A program made the translations under genes and the position numbers. Source: Lachnospiraceae bacterium (lineage in GTDB: Bacteria; Bacillota; Clostridia; Lachnospirales; Lachnospiraceae). From it: a DNA stretch of 5,976 nt. How positions within the stretch are numbered: the stretch's first letter is position 1; each line of letters starts with the position of its first letter. The stretch is from the NCBI GenBank assembly GCA_017958585.1, contig JAGDCK010000104.1, positions 1-5,976 of the forward strand. Direction: 5' to 3'. The notes beneath the pieces were generated by a model. The model was not told the DNA's origin and searched no databases. It saw only the letters and a program-made list of their open reading frames with translations. This document shows positions 1 to 4,882 of this stretch, piece after piece.

Positions 1-1
1 A

Positions 2-544
2 AACTGGATAGAGGAACTGTTGATGTATGCTCAGAGAGAGGATGTGGGATGCGCAGGTGCAAAGCTTTACTATCCCGACAAGACCATCCAGCACGCCGGA
101 GTGGTGATCGGCCTTGGAGCCCACAGAACAGCGGGCCACAGCCATTACAAGCAGCATCGCCAGAACCTTGGATATATGGGAAGACTGTGTTATGCCCAGA
201 ACGTGTCAGCTGTGACAGGCGCATGCCTCATGGTAAAGAGAGAACTCTTTGACAGGGTGGGAGGTCTGGATGAAGGCTTTGAGATTTCCCTTAACGACGT
301 GGATTTTTGCCTTAAATTAAGGCGTCTTGGATATCTGAACGTGTTCACTCCTTTTGCGGAGGCTTTTCACTATGAATCCGCATCCAGAGGTCTGGATGAC
401 AAGGGAGAAAAGGCGGAGAGATATAACAGAGAATCCGCAGCTTTCAGAGAGAAATGGAAAGAGGAACTTGAAAAGGGAGATCCCTATTTTAATCCCAATT
501 TTTCACTGGACAGAAGTGACTTTTCGTTAAAGGTGGGTCAGTGA
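2..544 (+). CDS. GT2 family glycosyltransferase, C-terminal part (5' truncated by window)
   Basis: The reading frame is open from base 2 to a TGA at 542-544, giving 180 residues with no start of its own; the gene begins upstream of the window. What is visible is the acceptor-side half of a GT-A fold. It has a conserved stretch VGCAGAKLYYPD (residues 15-26), then VTGACLMVKRELFDRVGGLDEGF (71-93), the acidic NDVDFCLK motif (98-105) that carries the likely catalytic base, and a His-x-Glu-Ser (123-126) typical of this group. The tail is charged and ends in Val-Gly-Gln. The DxD nucleotide-sugar site would lie just before base 1. This pattern is common in the second module of large two-module GT2 proteins of polysaccharide clusters, so the full protein may be much longer; that is inference. 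The first in-frame ATG (23) is not a real start because the domain is already under way there. Sugar and acceptor cannot be told from the sequence. Confidence 0.9.
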   Translation, partial: NWIEELLMYAQREDVGCAGAKLYYPDKTIQHAGVVIGLGAHRTAGHSHYKQHRQNLGYMGRLCYAQNVSAVTGACLMVKRELFDRVGGLDEGFEISLNDVDFCLKLRRLGYLNVFTPFAEAFHYESASRGLDDKGEKAERYNRESAAFREKWKEELEKGDPYFNPNFSLDRSDFSLKVGQ

Positions 545-576
545 CCTAAAAAAATGAAAAAAATTACAAATAAACG

Positions 577-615
577 GCACTTTTCGTATACTGAATATTA
601 TGCTAAAATAAGTGC
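577..615. repeat. 6-bp dyad flanking the mutase promoter
   Basis: GCACTT at 577-582 is the exact reverse complement of AAGTGC at 610-615. The 27 bases between them include the putative -10 box at 604-609. It could be a pair of operator half-sites about three helical turns apart, or chance; six-base arms are weak evidence. Confidence 0.2.
581..609 (+). promoter_or_regulatory. Predicted sigma-A-type extended -10 promoter for the mutase gene
   Basis: An extended -10 element TGCTAAAAT lies at 601-609: TG at 601-602, hexamer TAAAAT at 604-609, five of six bases matching TATAAT. The -35 position with a 17-base spacer is TTTTCG (581-586), a weak three-of-six match, as is usual when a TGn extension is present. 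Predicted transcription starts near 615-617, leaving a leader of about 32 bases before the ATG at 648. A second, weaker option is TATACT (587-592) with TTACAA (564-569). An A-rich stretch at 547-563 could act as an UP-like element. No intrinsic terminator separates this from the upstream glycosyltransferase, so read-through is also possible. Confidence 0.5.
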
Positions 616-631
616 TTGAAATCGGGAAAAC

Positions 632-640
632 AAAGGAGGA
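632..640 (+). promoter_or_regulatory. Ribosome binding site that fixes the mutase start at 648
   Basis: AAAGGAGGA is almost the full anti-16S complement and ends 7 bases before the ATG at 648-650 (8 bases from the GGAGG core). An in-frame GTG at 612 lies upstream of this site and at or before the predicted transcription start, so it is not the start codon. Confidence 0.85.
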
Positions 641-647
641 ATTTAAA

Positions 648-2369
648 ATGCAGGTAATGGATCAGTTTAATTTCTGGGTCAACGACGATTATTTTGATGC
701 AGAGACAAAAAATGAACTTTTGAGCATTAGAAATGATGAAAAAGAGATAGAGGACAGATTTTACAAAGAGTTGGAGTTTGGTACAGGCGGACTCAGAGGA
801 GTTATCGGAGCAGGTACAAACCGCATGAACATTTACACTGTCAGAAAGGCAACCCAGGGTCTTGCAAACTTTATCTTAAAGCAGGGCACACAGGCTAAGG
901 GTGTGGCAGTGTCACATGACAACAGAAGAATGTCAAGAGAATTTGCGGAGGAGACAGCGCTTTGCTTTGCGGCAAACGGTATCAAAGCTTATATCTTTGA
1001 TTCACTTCGTCCCACTCCCGAGCTTTCATTTGCTCTTCGCGAGCTTGGTTGTACAGCGGGCGTAATGGTTACAGCAAGCCACAATCCCCCTGAGTACAAC
1101 GGATACAAGGTTTACTGGGCAGACGGCGCACAGGTTACTGCTCCCCTTGATTCAGAGATCATCGGAGAGGTTCGTTCCATCAGCGATTATCACACAGTAA
1201 AGACCATGAGCATGGATGATGCAAAGAAGGCAGGTCTCTATGAGATCATCGGCGCTGACATGGATGATAAGTACATGGCAGCTCTCAAAAAGCAGGCTAT
1301 CCATCCTGAGATCATCACAGAGATGGCTTCAGATATCAAGATCGTATATACACCTTTCTGCGGAACAGGCAACAAGCCCGTGCAGAGAATATTAAAGGAG
1401 CTGGGATTCAAGAACGTATATGTGGTTCCCGAAGAGGAAAATCCCGATCCCAACTTTGCAGACATCCCTTATCCCAACCCTGAGGACAAGAGAGCCTTCG
1501 AGAGAGCATTAAAGCTTGCAAAGGAAAAGGATGCGGACATCGTTCTTGCAACAGACCCCGATGCAGACCGTCTCGGCGTATATGCAAAGGATACAAAGAC
1601 CGGCGAGTATGTTTCATTTACAGGAAACATGTCCGGTATGCTTATTGCAGAATATATTTTGAGAGAGAGAACAAAGACAGGTACAATGCCTGCAAATCCC
1701 GCTCTTGTTACAACCATCGTTACCACCAACATGACAAAGCCCATCACAGAGGCTTACAATGTTAAACTTATCGAGGTTCTCACCGGATTTAAGTATATCG
1801 GTGAGCAGATCAAGTGGTTCGAGCAGTCCGGATCAAACAATTATGTATTCGGTCTCGAGGAGAGCTACGGATGTCTCGCCGGAACTCATGCAAGAGACAA
1901 GGATGCCATCGTTGCCGTAATGTGTCTGTGTGAGGTTGCATCATATTGCAAGAAGAACAACATGACTCTCTGGGATATGATGATCGAGACATATGAGAAA
2001 TACGGTTATTTCAAAGAGACTCAGTACACCATCACCTTAAAGGGTATCGAGGGAAGCAAGAAGATCCAGGAGATCATGGACAAGCTTCGTACCAACCCTC
2101 CCAAGGCTTTTGGCGACAAGAAGGTATTGAAATTCAGAGATTACAAAAATGATGTGATCCTTGACATGGAGAGCGGTGAGAAGACAAAGACAGGTCTTCC
2201 TTCATCAAACGTGCTCTACTTTGACCTTCCCAATGATTACTGGTGCTGTGCAAGACCTTCAGGTACAGAGCCCAAGCTTAAATTCTACATGGGCGTAAAG
2301 GGCAAAAACTTAGAGGATGCCGAGAAAGAGGTTGAGGCACTCACCGAGGCAGTAAAGGCTTTGATCTAA
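648..2369 (+). CDS. pgcA: Phospho-sugar mutase (alpha-phosphoglucomutase, PgcA type)
   Basis: This is a complete 573-residue cytoplasmic enzyme of the alpha-D-phosphohexomutase superfamily, close to the length of B. subtilis PgcA. The family interconverts glucose 1-phosphate and glucose 6-phosphate through a phosphoserine intermediate, supplying UDP-glucose and related donors for surface glycans. All key loops are present: the N-terminal FGTGGLRG (44-51); the active-site loop TASHNPPEYNGYK (142-154) with phosphoserine Ser144; the Mg-binding DPDADR (303-308); the sugar-specificity loop GLEESYG (402-408) followed by THARDKDA (413-420); and the C-terminal phosphate loop RPSGTEPK (536-543). The start at 648 is chosen for its near-perfect ribosome binding site. 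By eye it favours AAG for lysine and ATC for isoleucine, unlike the next gene, which suggests high expression or a housekeeping role. It sits between glycosyltransferase genes and is probably co-transcribed with the next gene, 25 bases downstream. Activity on mannose phosphate cannot be excluded from sequence alone. Confidence 0.95.
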   Translation: MQVMDQFNFWVNDDYFDAETKNELLSIRNDEKEIEDRFYKELEFGTGGLRGVIGAGTNRMNIYTVRKATQGLANFILKQGTQAKGVAVSHDNRRMSREFAEETALCFAANGIKAYIFDSLRPTPELSFALRELGCTAGVMVTASHNPPEYNGYKVYWADGAQVTAPLDSEIIGEVRSISDYHTVKTMSMDDAKKAGLYEIIGADMDDKYMAALKKQAIHPEIITEMASDIKIVYTPFCGTGNKPVQRILKELGFKNVYVVPEEENPDPNFADIPYPNPEDKRAFERALKLAKEKDADIVLATDPDADRLGVYAKDTKTGEYVSFTGNMSGMLIAEYILRERTKTGTMPANPALVTTIVTTNMTKPITEAYNVKLIEVLTGFKYIGEQIKWFEQSGSNNYVFGLEESYGCLAGTHARDKDAIVAVMCLCEVASYCKKNNMTLWDMMIETYEKYGYFKETQYTITLKGIEGSKKIQEIMDKLRTNPPKAFGDKKVLKFRDYKNDVILDMESGEKTKTGLPSSNVLYFDLPNDYWCCARPSGTEPKLKFYMGVKGKNLEDAEKEVEALTEAVKALI

Positions 2370-2383
2370 ACGACCTGAATTTC

Positions 2384-2390
2384 GGGAGGA
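2384..2390 (+). promoter_or_regulatory. Ribosome binding site of the 2395-3762 glycosyltransferase
   Basis: GGGAGGA ends 4 bases before the ATG at 2395, which is rather close (5 bases from the GGAGG core). Bases 2374-2378 (CCTGA) can pair with 2382-2386 (TCGGG), including one G-U pair and a three-base loop, so a small hairpin may partly cover this site and lower translation relative to the mutase. Confidence 0.7.
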
Positions 2391-2394
2391 TTGC

Positions 2395-3762
2395 ATGGGA
2401 ATATTAAATCCGGCCAATCTAAAGAAAACAATATATTATCTGAAGCGCAACGGCCCGGTTGACACCATCCGGGCTATGCGTGAGAGGATCGCGGACAGAA
2501 ATATCCGATATACATACGAAGCTCCTTCAAAAGAGGAGCTTTTTGTGCAACAAAAAAATGCTGAAAATGCTGCGCTTAAGATCAGTATCGCAGTTCCCGC
2601 CTACAGGACTCCAAAAAAGTATTTAAGTGAATTGATAGAGTCCTGTTTGTCTCAAAGCTATAAAAACTTTGAGCTTCTTATAGGTGATGCCTCTTCTGCG
2701 GATTCTGATGAAAATGAGGACAGTGTAAGACAAGCGGTAAACAGTTACAACGACAGCAGGATCAGATATATAGCCCTTACAAAAAATGATGGTATATCCG
2801 AGAATACCAATCGCTTGATCGAAGCGGCGGAGGGGGATTATATTGCTCTCCTTGATCATGACGATCTCCTTACTTTGGATGCACTATATGAGATGGCGAA
2901 TGCGGTAAAAGACTTAGGAAAACTACCCATAATGGTTTATTCGGATGAGGATAAATGTGACGGGGACGGAAATGTCTTTTATGAGCCGAATTTCAAACCT
3001 GACTTTAACCTGGACATGCTCTTAACCAATAACTATATCTGTCACTTTTTGATGGTAAGGTCTGATGTGATGAAAAGACTGAAACTACGAAAATCCTTTG
3101 ACGGGGCCCAGGACTATGACCTTGTTTTAAGATGCGTTACTGAAGCAGAGGACTTTAGCGAAATACGTCATGTAGGAAAAGTATTGTACCACTGGAGATG
3201 CCATGAGGCTTCAACTGCGGTAAATCCATTAAGTAAGACTTATGCCTATGAGGCAGGTAAACGCGCCTTACAGGAATTTGCGGACAGGAGCGGTTTTAGG
3301 GCGAAGGCTCTCCATTCAAAGCATCTTGGATTCTATGAACTTAAATATGAAGGCAACATTTTTGGCAGCAGGGGAGACAGATTCGTGCCTGCAGCGGTGG
3401 GCGGCAGACTGATAGAAAATGGAAAAGTTGTGGCCGGAGCCTTCGATGAAAACGGTAATGTGGTGGATTTTGGGCTGCCCAAGGGTTTTTCAGGATACAT
3501 GCACAGAGGAGTTTTACCAAAGGACGTTTGTGGACTTGATATAAGATGTATTAAAGTAAATCCTCTGTACCACGACCTGTTTAAAGAAGTCACAGGCTTT
3601 GAATACAGGGAAAAAGACGGAATATTTGATTATTCTTCCTTTATGGGAAACTTTGATGAAGCATATATTAAAGAGATGAGTTTGAAACTGTCAAAGGCTC
3701 TTATTGACACGAAGAAAGACTCTATCCTTCTTTATCTACCGATTACAGATCTGGATTTTTGA
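2395..3762 (+). CDS. GT2 family glycosyltransferase with degenerate C-terminal module
   Basis: This is a complete 455-residue GT-A glycosyltransferase, presumably adding one sugar to a lipid-linked glycan at the cytoplasmic membrane face. Residues 1-60 form a basic N-terminal extension (LKKTIYYLKRNG). The GT2 core starts at ISIAVPAYRTPKKY (63-76), with LLIGDASSADSD (94-105) for nucleotide contact and the metal-binding LLDHDDLL (152-159). YSDEDK (182-187) and KPDFNLDMLLTNNYICHFLMVR (201-222) follow, then DGAQDYDL (236-243) with the probable catalytic acid/base region, and VLYHWRCHEAST (263-274). This order is that of the first module in two-module GT2 proteins. Residues 335-401 then resemble the end of a second module without its DxD half. 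The start ATG has GGGAGGA just upstream. The gene follows the mutase by 25 bases without a terminator and precedes the next GT by 8 bases, so it is an operon member. By eye it is richer in AAA and ATA codons than the mutase. Donor sugar is unknown. Confidence 0.92.
   Translation: MGILNPANLKKTIYYLKRNGPVDTIRAMRERIADRNIRYTYEAPSKEELFVQQKNAENAALKISIAVPAYRTPKKYLSELIESCLSQSYKNFELLIGDASSADSDENEDSVRQAVNSYNDSRIRYIALTKNDGISENTNRLIEAAEGDYIALLDHDDLLTLDALYEMANAVKDLGKLPIMVYSDEDKCDGDGNVFYEPNFKPDFNLDMLLTNNYICHFLMVRSDVMKRLKLRKSFDGAQDYDLVLRCVTEAEDFSEIRHVGKVLYHWRCHEASTAVNPLSKTYAYEAGKRALQEFADRSGFRAKALHSKHLGFYELKYEGNIFGSRGDRFVPAAVGGRLIENGKVVAGAFDENGNVVDFGLPKGFSGYMHRGVLPKDVCGLDIRCIKVNPLYHDLFKEVTGFEYREKDGIFDYSSFMGNFDEAYIKEMSLKLSKALIDTKKDSILLYLPITDLDF
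2519..2544 (+). terminator. Intragenic terminator-like hairpin with U-tract
   Basis: AAGCTCCT (2519-2526) pairs perfectly with AGGAGCTT (2534-2541), extended by a T-G pair around a five-base CAAAA loop. It runs straight into a five-T tract (2540-2544). This has the form of an intrinsic terminator, but it lies inside an open reading frame at codons 42-50, so it would act only when ribosomes lag, as premature termination or attenuation. The stem has only four G-C pairs, and chance is possible. Confidence 0.3.
2534..2547 (+). promoter_or_regulatory. Possible internal ribosome binding site and in-frame GTG start
   Basis: AGGAG at 2534-2538 is followed after six bases by GTG at 2545-2547, which is in frame (Val51). 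Initiation here would give a 405-residue protein beginning about 12 residues before the GT2 core and lacking the basic N-terminal extension. The AGGAG lies in the right arm of the 2519-2541 hairpin and would be masked when that folds. This is a geometric match only. Confidence 0.2.
2555..2572 (+). repeat. Tandem 9-bp direct repeat in the linker before the GT2 core
   Basis: AAAATGCTG occurs twice back to back (2555-2563 and 2564-2572), encoding part of the linker KNAENAA just before the first beta strand. It is preceded by a run of seven A (2552-2558). This is a small in-frame duplication (three codons) in a region where length is likely unconstrained. Confidence 0.6.
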
Positions 3763-3764
3763 GG
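3761..3764 (+). promoter_or_regulatory. Ribosome binding site overlapping the upstream stop codon
   Basis: GAGG at 3761-3764 shares two bases with the TGA (3760-3762) of the preceding gene and lies six bases before the ATG at 3771. The site is short, which fits translational coupling to the upstream gene. An in-frame TTG at 3759 sits upstream of it and has no binding site of its own, so 3771 is the start. Confidence 0.65.
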
Positions 3765-3770
3765 TTATAT

Positions 3771-4778
3771 ATGACAAAAGTAACTGTGGTCATACCAAAT
3801 TTTAACGGGATAAAATATCTCCCCGGCTGTCTTAAAGCCCTGGAACAACAGGTTCATGGCACACCGGATTTTGACGTTATCGTCATCGATAACGGCTCCG
3901 GTGACGGATCTGCGGAATATTTAAAAGAGTATTTAATCCCTGAAAGCGCAAAGGCTTTTAAAAAGCTTACACCGGTATTTTTAGAGGAAAATACCGGCTT
4001 TTGTCATGCCGTAAATGTGGGAATTCAAAACAGCAGAGCACCCTTTGTGATCCTTTTAAATAACGACACGGAGGTTTATCCTGATTTTGTGTCAAAGCTT
4101 TATGAAGCAGTTTCGGGCGAAGGCTCCGAAAAGATCTTTTCCGGAAGCGCAATGATGCTTACATGGGATGATGAGAATGTGATCGATGACTGCGGAGACA
4201 GATACACGGTTCTCGGATGGGCTTATGGAAGAGGAAAGGGAAAGGATAAAGGGGCATTTGAAAAGCCAAGCGGGATTTTCTCCGCCTGCGGAGGCGCCGC
4301 AATTTACAAAAGAGAAGTGTTTGAAGAAATCGGACTTTTCGATGAAGCCCACTTTGCATATTTTGAGGATCTGGACATAGGCTACAGAGCTCTCATAAAC
4401 GGCTACAAAAATATATTTGTCCCGGGGGCAAAGGTCAAGCATTTCGGATCGGCTTCAAGCGGCAGCAGGTACAACGGATTTAAGGCAAGACTCAGTGCGG
4501 AAAATTCGGTTTACGTACCTTTTAAGAACATGCCTTTATTTCAATATATTATAAATCTTCCGTTTTTGATCATAGGCTGCGTTATCAAAACACTGTTTTA
4601 TGTAAGAAAAGGCCTGGGAAGAGAATATGTTTCAGGGCTTTTAAAGGGTATAAAAAAGTCTTTTTCAAAGCAGGGTTTTTCGAAAAAGGTGTATTTTAAG
4701 TGGAAAAACTTACCTGCTTTATGTGTGATACAGATAAAACTCTGCTTAAACACAGTTCTCATGCTCTTTAAGCGTTAG
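3771..4778 (+). CDS. WbbL-like GT2 glycosyltransferase (rhamnosyltransferase-type)
   Basis: This is a complete 335-residue GT2 enzyme of the group that includes WbbL-type dTDP-rhamnose transferases; the sugar is not proven by sequence. The GT-A core opens with VTVVIPNFNGIKYLPGCLKAL (4-24), then VIVIDNGSGDGS (36-47), the conserved ENTGF (73-77) and the metal-binding LLNNDTEV (95-102). The acceptor half has SACGGAAIYKREVFEEIGLFDE (171-192), FAYFEDLDIGYR (195-206) with the acidic catalytic motif FED, and a VPGAKVKHFGSASSG (217-231) signature with its conserved His224. A hydrophobic stretch near 257-278 (FQYIINLPFLIIG onward) and a lysine-rich tail suggest peripheral or single-pass membrane attachment, as expected for an enzyme that works on lipid-linked sugars. 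The ATG at 3771 is preferred over the TTG at 3759. It follows the previous GT by 8 bases, so the two are likely translationally coupled. A strong inverted repeat lies inside the gene at 3972-3997. Confidence 0.92.
   Translation: MTKVTVVIPNFNGIKYLPGCLKALEQQVHGTPDFDVIVIDNGSGDGSAEYLKEYLIPESAKAFKKLTPVFLEENTGFCHAVNVGIQNSRAPFVILLNNDTEVYPDFVSKLYEAVSGEGSEKIFSGSAMMLTWDDENVIDDCGDRYTVLGWAYGRGKGKDKGAFEKPSGIFSACGGAAIYKREVFEEIGLFDEAHFAYFEDLDIGYRALINGYKNIFVPGAKVKHFGSASSGSRYNGFKARLSAENSVYVPFKNMPLFQYIINLPFLIIGCVIKTLFYVRKGLGREYVSGLLKGIKKSFSKQGFSKKVYFKWKNLPALCVIQIKLCLNTVLMLFKR
3972..3997. repeat. Perfect 10-bp inverted repeat inside the WbbL-like gene
   Basis: CCGGTATTTT (3972-3981) and AAAATACCGG (3988-3997) are exact reverse complements around a six-base loop TAGAGG, closable by a further T-G pair. 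The right arm encodes part of the conserved ENTGF motif, so half of the dyad is fixed by protein constraint. It is followed by CTTTTG, too short a T run for a convincing terminator. Confidence 0.75.
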
Positions 4779-4802
4779 AATTCTTAAGAAAATTTAAGAA
4801 TT
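4779..4802. promoter_or_regulatory. AT-rich dyad containing a phased TTAAGAA direct repeat
   Basis: AATTCTTAA (4779-4787) pairs exactly with TTAAGAATT (4794-4802) around a six-base loop. The same stretch contains TTAAGAA twice on the + strand, at 4784-4790 and 4794-4800, a 10-base period. It begins directly after the TAG of the WbbL-like gene and ends 17 bases before the -35 box of the next promoter. Options are an OmpR/PhoB-type response-regulator site (these bind direct repeats spaced about one helical turn) or a weak terminator. The latter is less likely because the stem has only one G-C pair and no T run follows at once. Confidence 0.35.
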
Positions 4803-4819
4803 AAATCAATCTATCTTAA

Positions 4820-4848
4820 TTGCCCTTTTTTTCAGGCTATTGTAAAAT
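4820..4848 (+). promoter_or_regulatory. Predicted sigma-A-type promoter for the priming transferase
   Basis: TTGCCC (4820-4825, four of six to TTGACA) and TAAAAT (4843-4848, five of six to TATAAT) are separated by exactly 17 bases. The spacer holds a seven-T run (4826-4832). Transcription would start near 4855, leaving a leader of about 28 bases. The -10 hexamer is identical to that of the promoter upstream of the mutase. This suggests that the priming transferase starts a new transcription unit inside the cluster. Confidence 0.55.
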
Positions 4849-4870
4849 TACAGAAGTTAAGCACAGATAA

Positions 4871-4875
4871 AAGGG
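4871..4875 (+). promoter_or_regulatory. Ribosome binding site that fixes the priming transferase start at 4883
   Basis: AAGGG at 4871-4875 lies seven bases before the ATG at 4883 but only one base before the in-frame ATG at 4877. Normal spacing therefore favours 4883, giving a protein that begins MIKDNQ rather than MAMIKDNQ. Confidence 0.6.
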
Positions 4876-4882
4876 TATGGCC

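Noticed and set aside
612..647. In-frame GTG at 612 as an upstream start for the mutase
   Set aside because: It lies at or before the predicted transcription start, has no binding site, and would place AAAGGAGG inside the coding sequence; the ATG at 648 is ideally spaced.
3759..3770. TTG at 3759 as start of the WbbL-like gene
   Set aside because: It overlaps the upstream stop codon and lacks a binding site; GAGG at 3761-3764 points to the ATG at 3771, where the conserved N-terminal strand begins.
4280..4293. CTCCG/CGGAG small hairpin in the WbbL-like gene
   Set aside because: Only five pairs, located in the conserved SACGGA codons; expected by chance.
4092..4442. Minus-strand open frame of 116 codons, and other antisense frames within the mutase and GT genes
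   Set aside because: They are antisense shadows of well-supported genes, with no binding site or domain.
4660..4688. CTTTTTC/GAAAAAG arms and the TTTTTCGAAAAA palindrome at 4676-4687
   Set aside because: It arises in a lysine/phenylalanine/serine-rich tail made of AAA, TTT and TCG-type codons; low complexity and a long loop make it unconvincing as a regulatory element.
4779..4832. Reading the AT-rich dyad plus the later T run (4826-4832) as one intrinsic terminator
   Set aside because: The T run is 23 bases after the stem and lies in the promoter spacer; the stem has a single G-C pair, so termination would be weak.
4877..4882. ATG at 4877 as start of the priming transferase
   Set aside because: AAGGG ends one base before it, too close for initiation; the ATG at 4883 has seven-base spacing.
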